From Acidovorax sp. NCPPB 3576 (lineage in GTDB: Bacteria; Pseudomonadota; Gammaproteobacteria; Burkholderiales; Burkholderiaceae_C), in contig NZ_CP097267.1 of assembly GCF_028473605.1 (NCBI RefSeq), positions 4,394,501 through 4,458,500 of the forward strand: DNA of 64,000 nt, given 5' to 3'. The notes beneath the pieces are model-generated. The model was given only the letters and a program-made list of their open reading frames with translations. It was not told the DNA's origin and searched no databases. Within the stretch, counting starts at the first letter, position 1. Every line of letters starts with the position of its first letter. Positions 31,970 through 41,407 of this stretch are shown piece after piece. A program made the translations under genes and the position numbers.

Positions 31970-32977
31970 TCAATCGGTGGATTTCTTGCGGGCGCGCGGA
32001 TGGGCCGCGTCGTACACCTTGGCCAGGTGCTGGAAATCGAGCCGCGTATAGACCTGCGTGGTGGTGATGTTGGCGTGCCCCAGCAGCTCCTGCACGGCGC
32101 GCAGGTCGCCGCTCGATTGCAGCAGGTGGCTGGCGAACGAGTGGCGCAGCATGTGCGGATGCACCGGCGTGGTCAGACCCGCCTGCTGGCTGCGCTGGCG
32201 CAGGCGCAGCCAGATCGACTGCGCCGTGAGCCGTTGGCCGCGCTGGCCCACGAACAGCGCCGCATCCAGCCGCGCCGAGGCCGCACCGCCGAAAGGCTGC
32301 GGGCGCTGCGCCAGCCAGATGTGCAGCGCAGCCAGCGCGGCTGCGCCCACCGGCACGCTGCGGCGCTTGGAGCCCTTGCCGAAGACATGCGCCTCGCCGG
32401 CCTCCAGGTCGATCCAGCCGCGCCCCTGGCGCTGGGTGTCGGGGCCGGGCGCGGCATCCAGCCCCACCAGCTCGCCCACCCGCAGGCCGCAGCCGTAGAG
32501 CAGCTCCACCATGGCGGCGTCGCGCGCCTCCAGCCAGGGGTCGCCACCGGCGTGTTCGAACTCGGCCAGGCGCACCGCATCGTCCACCTGGAGGGCCTTG
32601 GGCAGCGGCTTGGGCGCGCGCGGCGCCCGCACGCCCTGCACGGGGTTGTGCGGCACCAGGCTTTGCTGCCCGGCCCAGGTGAAGAACCCGCGCCAGCCCG
32701 AGAGAATGAGCGCGATGCCGCGCCCGCTGCGCCCGCCGCTGTGCATCTGTGCGACGAAGCGGCGGATGTGCGCGGTGGCCAGGCCCAGCAGCGGCACGCC
32801 CGCGCCTTCGGCGAAATGGGCGAGCTTTTGCAGGTCCAGCGTGTACAGGGCCAGGGTGCGGGCGGCCAGGCGCTTTTCCACGCGCACGTGCTCCAGATAG
32901 CGCAGCACGGCCGGATCGGTGGGCGCGGCGGTGGCCAGCGCCGGCGCGGCATCGGCGGTGGGCACCGGATCGGTCAT
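31970..32977 (-). CDS. xerC: site-specific tyrosine recombinase XerC
   Basis: Resolves chromosome dimers at dif together with XerD. 335 residues: N-terminal SAM-like core-binding domain, then the catalytic domain with Arg in GLRVGEL, Lys in FGKGSKRRSVP, HPHMLRHSFA (His and Arg), LGHANITTT and the nucleophile Y310 in VYTRLDF. An unusually long loop of about 25 residues (QPFGGAASARLD region) and the 20-residue N tail explain the extra length over E. coli. Its place after dapF and DUF484 is the housekeeping XerC context, not a mobile element. Confidence 0.95.
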   Translation of the reverse strand: MTDPVPTADAAPALATAAPTDPAVLRYLEHVRVEKRLAARTLALYTLDLQKLAHFAEGAGVPLLGLATAHIRRFVAQMHSGGRSGRGIALILSGWRGFFTWAGQQSLVPHNPVQGVRAPRAPKPLPKALQVDDAVRLAEFEHAGGDPWLEARDAAMVELLYGCGLRVGELVGLDAAPGPDTQRQGRGWIDLEAGEAHVFGKGSKRRSVPVGAAALAALHIWLAQRPQPFGGAASARLDAALFVGQRGQRLTAQSIWLRLRQRSQQAGLTTPVHPHMLRHSFASHLLQSSGDLRAVQELLGHANITTTQVYTRLDFQHLAKVYDAAHPRARKKSTD

Positions 32978-33042
32978 GGCGGGCGGCGAATGCACGAAGA
33001 AAGACAGCAGGCGCCAGCGAACGAAGGGCCGGCGCCGCCCCT

Positions 33043-33738
33043 TCAGCGCAGGCGCGAGAGCGCGCCGCTGGCCAGTTCCGCCATGCGGGCGAGAAAATCC
33101 GTGCCCATGGCCGCATCGAAGCGCTGCGGATCGGCCGACCCCAGCACCAGCAAACCGAAGGCCGGCTCGGTGCTGTCGATCGCGCCCTGGCGCAGCGGCA
33201 GCAAGGCCAGCGACTGCACCTGCGATGCATCGGGCAGCCAGGCCGTCGGCTCGAACCCCAGGTTGGGGCCGCAAAAGGGCATGGTGAGCGACGAGGCGAA
33301 GGCGCGCGCGTCTTCGCTCGCACCCTCGGCATAGGCCGCACCGGCATAGGTGGGGGCCACGTCCCACAGGCGCAGCGCGGCCTGGGGCACGTCGAACAGG
33401 CGGCGAATGCCTTCCTCGACCACATGCGGCAGGCTGGAGGGGTTGCGGGCCTCGGCCAGCTCGCGCGTCCAGCGGTGGATCTTGTGGGCGATGGCCGTGT
33501 TCTCGTTGCTGTTGCGCACCATCTCCATGATGCGCTGCTCCAGGCCCTTGATCTTCTCGCGCAGCATCTCGGCCTGGCGCTCCTGCAGGCTCACGGCGCG
33601 CTGGCCGTGGGGGCTGGTGATCTGCACGCTGGCCAGCACCTCGGCATGGCGCTCGAAGAAGCCCGGCGTCTGCGCCAGGAACTCGGCGATGTCGTCTTCG
33701 GTGATGGGGGGAACCTGGGTGCTGTGGGGAATGGTCAT
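33043..33738 (-). CDS. DUF484 family protein
   Basis: 231 residues. N-terminal part [24 protein letters not shown] is the DUF484 signature, followed by a coiled coil (about 50-85) and a GAF-like domain. Function is not established; the family nearly always sits between dapF and xerC, as here. Its start overlaps the dapF stop as ATGA, so the two are likely translated together. Confidence 0.93.
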   Translation of the reverse strand: MTIPHSTQVPPITEDDIAEFLAQTPGFFERHAEVLASVQITSPHGQRAVSLQERQAEMLREKIKGLEQRIMEMVRNSNENTAIAHKIHRWTRELAEARNPSSLPHVVEEGIRRLFDVPQAALRLWDVAPTYAGAAYAEGASEDARAFASSLTMPFCGPNLGFEPTAWLPDASQVQSLALLPLRQGAIDSTEPAFGLLVLGSADPQRFDAAMGTDFLARMAELASGALSRLR

Positions 33739-34613
33739 GGTGTGTCGGGAATGTCGATCTGGCCTTCGAAGACGGTGGTGGCGGGGCCGGTCATGAAGAC
33801 CGGGTCCGTGTCGCCGCCGTTCCAGGCGATGGTGAGGAGGCCGCCGCGCGTGTGCACGTCCACCCGCGCATCGAGCAGCCCCAGGCGGATGCCGGCCACC
33901 ACGGCGGCGCAGGCGCCCGTGCCGCAGGCCAGCGTCTCGCCGGCGCCGCGCTCGTACACGCGCAGGCGCACCCGGGTGCGGTCCACGACCTGGAGGTAGC
34001 CCGCGTTCACGCGCTGCGGAAAGCGCGCATGGCGCTCGATGAGCGGGCCGGTCTGCGCGACGGGCGCGGTGTCCACGTCGTCCACGAGCTGCACCGCGTG
34101 CGGATTGCCCATGGAAACAACCGCTACAAAAACAATAGTATCACCCCCTAGTGAATCATGCGCCAGAGGCCATTTTTGCCCCAAGCCCTGCATGACGGGG
34201 GTGAGGCCCGTGGTGTCGAACGGAACGCGCGCGGGGTCGAGCACCGGGCGGCCCATGTCCACCGTCACGCGGCCGTCGGGGGTGAGTTCGGGGGCGATGT
34301 CGCCGGCGCGGGTGCGCACGCGGATGCGGTCGCGGGTGGTCAGGCCCTTGTCGCGCACGAAGCGGGCGAAGCAGCGCGCGCCGTTGCCGCACTGCTCCAC
34401 CTCGCCGCCATCGGCGTTGTGGATGACATATTCGAAGTCGATGCCCTCGGCGGGCGAGGGTCGGACGGTGAGGATCTGGTCGGCGCCCACGCCGAAGTGG
34501 CGGTCGCCCAGGAAACGGTATTGCGCGGCGGTGAGGCCCAGGCGGCCCTGCGTTTCATCGATCACGACGAAATCGTTGCCCGCGCCCTGCATCTTGGTGA
34601 AGCGGATGTGCAT
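33735..34613 (-). CDS. dapF: diaminopimelate epimerase DapF
   Basis: Converts LL- to meso-diaminopimelate for lysine and for MurE. 292 residues, about 15-20 more than usual. The two active cysteines are C75 in EQCGNGARC and C230 in LACGTGACA. Residues about 146-164 ([19 protein letters not shown]) come from a dispersed repeat read antisense to the element, and account for most of the extra length; the frame is kept and both catalytic motifs are intact. Head of the dapF-DUF484-xerC operon. Confidence 0.97.
   Translation of the reverse strand: MHIRFTKMQGAGNDFVVIDETQGRLGLTAAQYRFLGDRHFGVGADQILTVRPSPAEGIDFEYVIHNADGGEVEQCGNGARCFARFVRDKGLTTRDRIRVRTRAGDIAPELTPDGRVTVDMGRPVLDPARVPFDTTGLTPVMQGLGQKWPLAHDSLGGDTIVFVAVVSMGNPHAVQLVDDVDTAPVAQTGPLIERHARFPQRVNAGYLQVVDRTRVRLRVYERGAGETLACGTGACAAVVAGIRLGLLDARVDVHTRGGLLTIAWNGGDTDPVFMTGPATTVFEGQIDIPDTP
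34123..34178 (+). repeat. dispersed repeat copy inside dapF
   Basis: The best preserved copy. On the plus strand: GCTACAAAAACAATAGTA, then CCCTAGTGAATCATGCGCC, then AGAGGCCATTTTTG. It lies antisense within dapF and is translated there as about 19 residues in a region between the two catalytic cysteines. Local GC falls well below the flanks. Confidence 0.85.
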
Positions 34614-34728
34614 GGGGCCGGATTATCGTCCCCCGGGCCAGGCCGCCATGTAACGGTTCCTACGGTTTTGCCTTCCGCCGGATCGCCAGGCGAGCCAACG
34701 AAGCGAGACGGCTGAAGGCCGATCCCTC

Positions 34729-35664
34729 TCAGCCGCTGGCCACCGCCAGCGCCGCATAGTCGCCCACCTGCAGCCCCAGGCCGGCCGGCACCAGCTGCAC
34801 GCCGGCCGTGAGCGCGGGCAGATGGGCCGACACCTCGGCCTGCAGCATCGGCAGCAGGTAATCCTGGTGGTGCAGGAACACGCTGCCCCCGATGCTGATG
34901 CGCTGCAGGTCCAGCGTGGCCACCAGGTTGTAGAGCATGCGTCCCAGCACGCGGCACATGCCCGCCACCGCGGCGTGCGCGGCGGCATCGCCCCGCTTGG
35001 CCGCATCCACCAGCTGTTCGGCATCATGGCCGAAGCGGCGCGGCATCGAACTGCCGGCCACGAGGGATTCGACATCGCCCACGTTGCCGCAGCCGCACAG
35101 CGCATCGCCGGGCCCGTCGCTGGAAAAGCTGTGGCCCGCGTGGCCCGCATTGCCGTTCTTGCCGCGCAGCACCCGGCCGTCCACGCACAGGCCCACGCCC
35201 ACGCCGGTGCTCCAGGTCACGTAGGCGCAGTGGTCCAGGCCCTGCAGCGCGCCCCAGCGGCGCTCGGCCAGCAGCGCGGCGACGGCATCGTTTTGCGCAT
35301 GGACCGTGCCCAGCGCGGCCGCCAGCGGCGCCTGCAGGGGGATCTGCATCCAGTCGTTCGGCGCCTCGCGCCCGGGGCCGGCCAGGCCGCCGCAGATGTT
35401 GGGGGTGGCCAGTTCCACCTGGCCGTCACGCAGCGCGAAAGGCCCGCAGGACGAAATGCCGGTGGCCTGCAGTTGCGCGCGGGTGATGCCCGCTTCGGCG
35501 CAGGCCTCGTCCACCATGCGCAGGGCCTGCCGGGCCAGGGCGTCGGGCGCGCCGGTCTTGGCGGTGGGTTCGGTGCGGCGCGCCACCAGTTCGGCCAGGC
35601 CGGTGCCCGCGGGCGCCAGGGCGACGGCGATCTTCGTGCCGCCGATGTCGATGCATGCTCTCAT
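34729..35664 (-). CDS. ROK-family sugar kinase
   Basis: Cytoplasmic ATP-dependent kinase, probably for glucose, N-acetylglucosamine or a related sugar. 311 residues. Starts with the ATP loop MRACIDIGGTKIAVAL; GVGVGLCVDGRV and the second GG loop SIGGSVFL fit the fold. The ROK zinc site is altered: where the family has CxCGxxGCxE, this protein has CGCGNVGDVES, the last cysteine replaced by aspartate. The start at 35664 puts the ATP loop at the N terminus; longer frames do not. Not clearly in an operon. Confidence 0.9.
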   Translation of the reverse strand: MRACIDIGGTKIAVALAPAGTGLAELVARRTEPTAKTGAPDALARQALRMVDEACAEAGITRAQLQATGISSCGPFALRDGQVELATPNICGGLAGPGREAPNDWMQIPLQAPLAAALGTVHAQNDAVAALLAERRWGALQGLDHCAYVTWSTGVGVGLCVDGRVLRGKNGNAGHAGHSFSSDGPGDALCGCGNVGDVESLVAGSSMPRRFGHDAEQLVDAAKRGDAAAHAAVAGMCRVLGRMLYNLVATLDLQRISIGGSVFLHHQDYLLPMLQAEVSAHLPALTAGVQLVPAGLGLQVGDYAALAVASG

Positions 35665-35816
35665 TACCACCTCGCGTTCGTGCAGGGCCTGGGCCCGGCC
35701 GGCCCTCAAGGGCAGCGGCGGTCAACGGACGCAGGCTTTGCCCGCCAGTATCGGCGGGGCGGCGGCGGCGGCCTGTAGGCCAGGGCCGCCCGCCGGCGCG
35801 CCCGGCCGGGGCGTCC

Positions 35817-36719
35817 TCAGATGGAGTAGCCCAGGATCATCGCCACGCCCGGCTCCTTGTTCGGGCGGCTGAAGCTCTCGCGGCTCAGGCGGGCCATGGG
35901 CAGGTTGAACTGCTCGGTGGCAAACCATTTCTTGTACAGCGCGTCGATCTCGCGGCTGGAGTACAGGCGGTTCAGCGTGCGGTCCACCACGGCGCCCAGA
36001 TCGGCATCGCCCTTTCGCATCATGATCGCGTAGGGCTCCACCGACAGCACGAACTGGCTCAGCGCCACCTTGTCCGCGGCCTTGTTCTTGGCGGCCATGC
36101 CGAGCAGCAGCGAATCGTCGTTGGCATAGGCGCGCACCGTGCCGTCCTGGAAGGCCTTGAAGGCCTCGGTGTCGGACGCGAACACCTTGAGCTGCATCTT
36201 CACCTCGTTGACGGCGAGTTGCGTCAGGAGCTTCTCGGACGTCGTGCCCTTGCTCACCGCCACGGGCAGGCCGGCGAGGTCCTGCAGCACATTCATCTTG
36301 GTGCCCTTGGGCACCAGAACGCGGATGCCCGCCACGAAGACGGTGTTGCTGAACGCCACGCGGTCTTGCCGGGCCTTGGTGTTGGTGGTGGAGCCGCATT
36401 CGAGATCGATCTCGCCGGCTTCGAGCTTGGGGATGCGCTCCGTGCCGCTCACCACCTTGTATTTCACGTCCAGTTCCTTGAGCTTGAGCGTGCGCTTGAT
36501 CTCCTCCACCGCGGCCAGGCACAGGTCCACGGAATAGCCCGCGGGGGCCTTCTTGTCATCCAGGAACGAGAACGGCCAGGCCGCTTCGCGCACGCCCAGG
36601 GTGATGGAATGGGTTTCCTGGATGCGCTGCAGGGTGTTGGCAGGACCCTGGGCAAAAGTGGAGAACGGCGCAAGGGCGCAGGCGAGCAACGGCAGCAGCC
36701 GGGCGATGGAGCGGAACAT
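35817..36719 (-). CDS. periplasmic amino-acid-type ABC substrate-binding protein (orphan)
   Basis: 300 residues with a signal peptide at 1-23 (MFRSIARLLPLLACALAPFS, cut after FAQ). The mature part is a family 3 binding protein: ITLGVREAAWPFSF, then DLCLAAVEEIKRTL, LEAGEIDLECGSTTNT and the FSNTVFVAGIRVLVPKG hinge strands; this subset is linked to glutamate/aspartate uptake. No permease or ATPase of that class is nearby, so it must work with components encoded elsewhere or as a sensor partner. The ribosome-binding site is weak. Confidence 0.9.
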   Translation of the reverse strand: MFRSIARLLPLLACALAPFSTFAQGPANTLQRIQETHSITLGVREAAWPFSFLDDKKAPAGYSVDLCLAAVEEIKRTLKLKELDVKYKVVSGTERIPKLEAGEIDLECGSTTNTKARQDRVAFSNTVFVAGIRVLVPKGTKMNVLQDLAGLPVAVSKGTTSEKLLTQLAVNEVKMQLKVFASDTEAFKAFQDGTVRAYANDDSLLLGMAAKNKAADKVALSQFVLSVEPYAIMMRKGDADLGAVVDRTLNRLYSSREIDALYKKWFATEQFNLPMARLSRESFSRPNKEPGVAMILGYSI

Positions 36720-36811
36720 GGAAAAACGAATTTCAAAGGAGCGGCCGGGACATCGGGCGCGCCCAGTGTGGCAAGGGCAGATGGAGATTTGGTGACAGGC
36801 GCGTGGCGGCC

Positions 36812-37006
36812 TCACACCCATTTGGCGATCAGGCTGGCCAGGGCGCTGAGCAGCAGCGTGCTGGTCAGCGGTATGAACCACTCGCGACCGAACAGCCGGA
36901 ACCGGAAATCCCCGGGCAGACGCCCCATTCCCAGGCGCTGCAGCAACGGCGTGAGGCCGTTGATGAGCACCAGCGCGAGAAAAACGACGATCAGCCAGCG
37001 AAACAT
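36812..37006 (-). CDS. DUF2905 family small membrane protein
   Basis: 64 residues starting MFRWLIVVFLALVLING. Two membrane helices (about 2-20 and 44-62) flank a conserved loop, RLPGDFRFRLFGREWFIPL, typical of DUF2905. Function unknown. An upstream in-frame ATG would add 12 residues that do not fit the family. Alone between the binding protein and the sulfonate-type operon. Confidence 0.85.
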   Translation of the reverse strand: MFRWLIVVFLALVLINGLTPLLQRLGMGRLPGDFRFRLFGREWFIPLTSTLLLSALASLIAKWV

Positions 37007-37107
37007 GGGCGGCAAGTGTAGGGCTTGCGGCGTTTTTGGCATGGAATCGGCTGGCCGTTGGCCCTGGTGGGCCGGTGGGTGCGCATGCCGCGCCCGTGGT
37101 CAGCCGG

Positions 37108-38016
37108 TCAGCGCTGCACGCCCCAGCGCCGCACCGTCAGGCGCTCCAGCGTATGAAAACCCAGCGTCTCCACCAGCAGCCCGATGAGGATCACGAGCAC
37201 GAGGCCGGCGAACACCTTGTCGGTGTAAAGCTCGTTGCGGTTCTGAAAGATGTACCAGCCCAGCCCGCCTTTGCCCGACGATGCGCCGAACACCAGTTCG
37301 GCCGCGATCAGCGTGCGCCAGGCAAAGGCCCAGCCGATCTTCAGGCCCGAAAGAATGGACGGCAGCGCCGCCGGCACCAGGATCTGCAGCACGTAGCGGA
37401 GGCCCGTCAGGCCATAGTTGCGCCCGGCCATGCGCAGGGTTTCCGGCACGCCCTGAAAGCCGGCGTAGGTGGCCAGCGACAGCGGCCAGAGCACCGAATG
37501 CACCAGCACGAACACCAGGCTGCCCTGCCCCAGGCCGAACCACAGCAGCGCCAGCGGCAGCAGAGCGATCGCGGGCAGCGGGTTAAACATGGCGGTCAGC
37601 GTGGACAGCAGATCGCGCCCGAACTGGGTCGATACCGCCAGCGTGGTCAGCACGAAGGCCCCCGCGATGCCGGCCAGATAGCCCTTGAGCAGCACCGACA
37701 GCGAGATCGCCGCCTTGGCCAGCAGTTCGCCCGACGCCAGGCCCTCCACCAACGCCCGTGCGGTCTGCAAGAACGTGGGCAGCAGCAGATCGTTGTTCTG
37801 CCAGCGCGCGAGCAGCTCCCACAGCACGGCCAGTACCGCCAGGATGGCCAGCCGCCGCACGGCCTGCTGCTGCCAAACGCGTGCGAACAGCGGCAGCGGC
37901 TGCTGGGGCGCAATGCCTTCGAGCGGCGCGAGCGGGACTTCGAACTCCGGCCGCACGGGCGGCTCGGGCCGCGCGCGGAGTGCCGCATCGACGGGTTGGG
38001 TCAGGGCAGCGGTCAT
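37108..38016 (-). CDS. ABC transporter permease, nitrate/sulfonate/taurine type
   Basis: 302 residues with a cytoplasmic N tail of about 50 residues and about six membrane helices (BPD_transp_1 fold). The EAA-like loop is in the GFQGVPETLRMAGRNYG region that contacts the ATPase. Last gene of the four-gene minus-strand operon; its ATG overlaps the ATPase stop as ATGA. With the neighbouring dioxygenase, uptake of taurine or an alkanesulfonate is the best guess. Confidence 0.92.
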   Translation of the reverse strand: MTAALTQPVDAALRARPEPPVRPEFEVPLAPLEGIAPQQPLPLFARVWQQQAVRRLAILAVLAVLWELLARWQNNDLLLPTFLQTARALVEGLASGELLAKAAISLSVLLKGYLAGIAGAFVLTTLAVSTQFGRDLLSTLTAMFNPLPAIALLPLALLWFGLGQGSLVFVLVHSVLWPLSLATYAGFQGVPETLRMAGRNYGLTGLRYVLQILVPAALPSILSGLKIGWAFAWRTLIAAELVFGASSGKGGLGWYIFQNRNELYTDKVFAGLVLVILIGLLVETLGFHTLERLTVRRWGVQR

Positions 38017-38999
38017 ACGGAAATCTGGAAAGGCAGCGCACCTGCGGTGCGCGACGATGGAAAAGGAGCCGACCGCTCGTGCGCCTGCAGCTCGGCCTGC
38101 ACCGGTCCGGCCGCGCCGCCACCGGGCGCCGGCTCGTCGAACAGCAGCCGGTGGATGCGCTGGGCCGTGGCCTGGAACGCCGTGCCGCCCAGGCTGTGCA
38201 GCCCGAACTGGTGGCAGTTGACCTCGGCGCGCAGCCGCCCCGGGTGCGGCGACAGGATGGCGATGCGGTTGCCCACCACCAGCGCCTCTTCGATGGAATG
38301 GGTGACGAAGATCAGCGTGAAGCGGAACTCGTCCCACAGCCCCAGCAGCTCCTCCTGCATGCGGCGGCGCGTGAGCGCATCGAGCGCAGCGAAGGGCTCG
38401 TCCATCAGCAGCACGCGCGGCTGCATGGCCAGGGCACGGGCGATGGCCACGCGCTGCTTCATGCCGCCCGACAACTGGTGCGGGTGCGCATCGGCAAACC
38501 GGGACAGGCCCACCTTGTCGAGATAGAGCGCCGCGCGTTCCGCGGCCTCGGCGCGGCTGGCGCGGCGCGCGGCCAGCAGCGGGAACATGACGTTCTCGCG
38601 CACGGTCTTCCAGGGCGGCAGCTGGTCGAACTCCTGGAGCACCACCACGCGGTCGGGCCCCGGCCGCGTGACGGGCTGGCCGTCGAGCACGATGCGGCCT
38701 TCGCTCGGCGGGATGAAGCCCGCAATGGCCTTGAGCAGCGTCGATTTGCCGCAGCCCGAGGCGCCCAGCAGCACGAAGCGGTCGGCCGCATGCACGTTGA
38801 AATCGACGCGGTGCGTGGCCCGCACCACGGTGTCGCGCGTGCGGTAGTCGATGCTCACGCCCTCCACGCGCAGCAGAGCCGAGGGGTCCGCCGCGCGGGC
38901 CGGCGCCAGATCGGCCACGGCGGCCAGGCCACCGCCGGCGCCGCCGGTCTCGGGGTCCAGGCGCTCCATCAGCGCAGGGGAAAGGGGTCCCAGCCGCAT
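38013..38999 (-). CDS. ABC transporter ATPase, nitrate/sulfonate/taurine type
   Basis: 328 residues. Walker A GASGCGKST at 79-87, signature LSGGMKQR, Walker B LLMDEPFAALD and the switch histidine in VTHSIEEA are all intact. There is a 40-residue N-terminal extension and a C-terminal tail of about 60 residues beyond the usual TauB/SsuB length, both low in complexity. It starts 8 bp after the binding-protein stop and overlaps the permease. Confidence 0.93.
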   Translation of the reverse strand: MRLGPLSPALMERLDPETGGAGGGLAAVADLAPARAADPSALLRVEGVSIDYRTRDTVVRATHRVDFNVHAADRFVLLGASGCGKSTLLKAIAGFIPPSEGRIVLDGQPVTRPGPDRVVVLQEFDQLPPWKTVRENVMFPLLAARRASRAEAAERAALYLDKVGLSRFADAHPHQLSGGMKQRVAIARALAMQPRVLLMDEPFAALDALTRRRMQEELLGLWDEFRFTLIFVTHSIEEALVVGNRIAILSPHPGRLRAEVNCHQFGLHSLGGTAFQATAQRIHRLLFDEPAPGGGAAGPVQAELQAHERSAPFPSSRTAGALPFQISV

Positions 39000-39007
39000 G
39001 GCGCGCG

Positions 39008-40057
39008 TCAGTTGCCGCCCGCGGTGTGGGCGTCTTCGAAGAAATAATCCTTGAGCGTGGCCGGCGCGTTCTTGATGGCGCCCACGCGGTGCAGGAACTG
39101 GCCCATGCCCAGCGTGTTCTCGGGCCGCACCTTGAACTGGACTTCCGGGTTCTTGATGATCTTGAGCAGCAGCTCCCGGTCGGTCTTGGCGCCGGTCACG
39201 CGCAGGTAGATGTCCGCCGCCTTCTCGGGATGGGCGGTGATGAACTTGGCGGCCTCGTCCAGGCCATCCAGAAACGCCTTGTAGGTCTTGGGACTCTCGC
39301 TGCGGAATTTCTCGGTCGCGTACAGCACGGTGGCCGACGAAGGCCCGCCCAGCACGTCGTAGGAGTTGAGCACAATGCGCGCGGCCGGGTTGCCGGCCAG
39401 TTCCTGCTCCTGGAACGGCGGGTTGCCGAAATGGCCCGTGATCTCGGTGCCGCCCTTGATGATCGCGGCGGCGGCATCGGGGTGCGGCAGGGCCACCTGG
39501 ATCTTGTCCAGGCGGTTGAACTCCTTGTCGCCCCACAGCTTGGCCGAGGCCATCTGCAGCACGCGCGACTGCACCGACACGCCGACGGCGGGCAGCGCGA
39601 TGCGGTCCTGCTCGGTGAAGTCGGCCAGCGTCTTCACCTTGGGGTTGTTGCTCACCAGGTAGTACGGAAAATTGCCCAGCGAGGCCACGCCCTTGACGTT
39701 CTGGCGGCCCTTGGTGCGGTCCCACAGCGTGAACAGCGGGCCCACGCCGGCGCCTGCGATGTCGATGTTGCCGGACAGCAGGGCATCGTTGACCGCCGAG
39801 CCGCCGGACAGCTGGAGGTAATCGACCTGGATGTCGATGCCCGCCGCCTTGCCGTGCTTTTCGATGAGCTTCTGGTCTTGCGCCACGTTCAGCAGCAGAT
39901 ACACCACGCCGAACTGCTGCGCGATGCGCAACTGGCCTTCGGCCGCGTGCGCAGCGGCGGGCAGCCCCAGGCCGCAGGCGATGAGGCCGGCAGCGGCCAA
40001 GGCGGCCAGGGTGCGGCGGGCGGCGCCGCGGCGTGAAGGCTGGAGCATGGTGGGCAT
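39008..40057 (-). CDS. periplasmic substrate-binding protein, NitT/TauT/sulfonate family
   Basis: 349 residues. Long signal peptide with twin basic residues (RRGAARRTLAALAAAG) and a likely cut after AAAHA near residue 38. The mature protein shows IAQQFGVVYLLLNVAQDQ, SGGSAVNDALLSGNIDIAGAG and the GNFPYYLVSNN strands typical of sulfonate/nitrate/taurine binding proteins. The ATG at 40048 is an equally good start. It sits between the dioxygenase and the ATPase in one operon. Confidence 0.93.
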   Translation of the reverse strand: MPTMLQPSRRGAARRTLAALAAAGLIACGLGLPAAAHAAEGQLRIAQQFGVVYLLLNVAQDQKLIEKHGKAAGIDIQVDYLQLSGGSAVNDALLSGNIDIAGAGVGPLFTLWDRTKGRQNVKGVASLGNFPYYLVSNNPKVKTLADFTEQDRIALPAVGVSVQSRVLQMASAKLWGDKEFNRLDKIQVALPHPDAAAAIIKGGTEITGHFGNPPFQEQELAGNPAARIVLNSYDVLGGPSSATVLYATEKFRSESPKTYKAFLDGLDEAAKFITAHPEKAADIYLRVTGAKTDRELLLKIIKNPEVQFKVRPENTLGMGQFLHRVGAIKNAPATLKDYFFEDAHTAGGN

Positions 40058-40128
40058 TTCCTGGCGCGAGAAGCGGTAAGCAAAGAAGCAGGGGAAGGGA
40101 AGAACGCAGGGACGAAGGCGGCGGCCGT

Positions 40129-41061
40129 TCAGAACGGCAGGTCGCCCTCGACCGTGGTGCGGTAGAGCTTGCGGCGCTCGCTGTCGGGCGTGCCGGCCGC
40201 CAGGTGCATGACCGAGCGGTTGTCCCAGAACACGAGGTCGTGCGGCAGCCAGCGGTGCCGGTACAGGAACTCGGGCCGCACGCTGGCGGCGAACAGTTCG
40301 TCCAGCAGCGCGCGGCTTTCATCGTCGGGCAGGCCGACGAGGCGCGTGGTGAAGTGCTCGCTCACGAAGAGCGCCTTGCGGCCGGTTTCGGGGTGGGTGC
40401 GCACCACCGGATGCACGGCGGGCGCCACTTCGTCGATCTGGGCCTGCGTGAGCTTCGGGCGCCAGGGGTTGCGGGCGCGCAGTTCTTCGTACTTGGCCAG
40501 GTAGCTGTGCTCGGCCGACAGCGGGGCGATGGCTTTCTTGAGCGCTTCGGGCAAGGCGTCGTAGGCCGCATGCTGGTCGGCGAACAGCGTGTCGCCGCCC
40601 TCGCCGGGCAGCTCCTGCGCGTGCAGCAGCGAGCCCAGGCTGGGCTTTTCCTTGTACGACAGGTCGGAATGCCAGTAGTGGCCCGCATCGCCCAGCCCGA
40701 TGGGCTGGCCGCTGGCGTCCTTGATGTTGGAGACGATGAGGATCTCGGGGTGATCGGCCAGCTGGAAGTTCTTCAGCACATGGATCTGCAGCGGGCCGAA
40801 GCGGCGGCTGAAATCGATGTGCTGGCGCGGGGTGATGCGCTGGTCGCGGAACACCAGCACGTGGTGCGCCAGGTGCGCGCGGTGGATGCGCTCGAAGTCC
40901 TGCGCGCCGATGGGCCGCGACAGATCGAGGCCCACCACCTCGGCGCCCAACGGGCCGGCGGCCCCCTCCACCGGGCGGATATCGAAACGCTGCGGCAGGG
41001 CACCATCGTCCAAAGCGATGGCCGTCGCGGAAACGGGGGCGTGGGACAGAACTGCCGACAT
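40129..41061 (-). CDS. tauD: TauD/TfdA-family 2-oxoglutarate-dependent dioxygenase
   Basis: Iron(II) enzyme that oxidises taurine or a related sulfonate, releasing sulfite and an aldehyde at the expense of 2-oxoglutarate. 310 residues. Iron ligands H131 and D133 (WHSD) and H286 (RSVMHLA); R301 in KLYRTT would bind 2-oxoglutarate. The ATG at 41061 has AAAGG about 9 bases upstream; a TTG three codons earlier is possible. First gene of the operon. Substrate is inferred from the transporter type; a different sulfonate or sulfate ester is possible. Confidence 0.9.
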   Translation of the reverse strand: MSAVLSHAPVSATAIALDDGALPQRFDIRPVEGAAGPLGAEVVGLDLSRPIGAQDFERIHRAHLAHHVLVFRDQRITPRQHIDFSRRFGPLQIHVLKNFQLADHPEILIVSNIKDASGQPIGLGDAGHYWHSDLSYKEKPSLGSLLHAQELPGEGGDTLFADQHAAYDALPEALKKAIAPLSAEHSYLAKYEELRARNPWRPKLTQAQIDEVAPAVHPVVRTHPETGRKALFVSEHFTTRLVGLPDDESRALLDELFAASVRPEFLYRHRWLPHDLVFWDNRSVMHLAAGTPDSERRKLYRTTVEGDLPF

Positions 41062-41407
41062 GGTGCACAACCTTTGAACGGGCCCGGCGGGGCCCTCTGG
41101 GTTGCCACTTTATTCAGCAAGCCTGCAAACCGGAACGAATGATTTATCGATTGCTAACTACCAAAACATCTATCGCTGGGCAGGACCCCCGCCTACATCG
41201 AGGGATGAGCCACGCACGGCATGCTGGCTGATCACAGCCAGGCCAGCCAGGCCAGCCAGGCCAGCCGGGTGGCGTATGCGTGTATGCAGGGCCGCCGGAG
41301 ATCGATACCATGCGATCGATGTGGGCGCACGCGCGCTGCACGGCCTGCCCGCGCTGCCGGCAGCGTCCCATCGTCGCCTGACTGTCCACGGAGATTCCCC
41401 CCGACCC
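41062..41407. other. divergent tauD-eutB intergenic region with 9-bp tandem repeat
   Basis: 346 bp without a gene. The half near tauD (41100-41175) is AT-rich and probably holds the promoter for the tauD operon. At 41235-41270 the unit CAGCCAGGC occurs three times in a row plus a degenerate fourth (CAGCCGGGT). No cobalamin riboswitch was recognised in front of eutB. An open frame crosses this gap in phase with eutB, but the composition is not protein-like. Confidence 0.6.

Noticed and set aside
31970..32977. Tyrosine recombinase as an integrase of a mobile element
   Set aside because: It lies after dapF and DUF484, the standard XerC context, and there is no att-like duplication or tRNA gene beside it.
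41062..41407. Cobalamin riboswitch in front of eutB
   Set aside because: No B12-box-like block was recognised in the gap, although the enzyme uses adenosylcobalamin.
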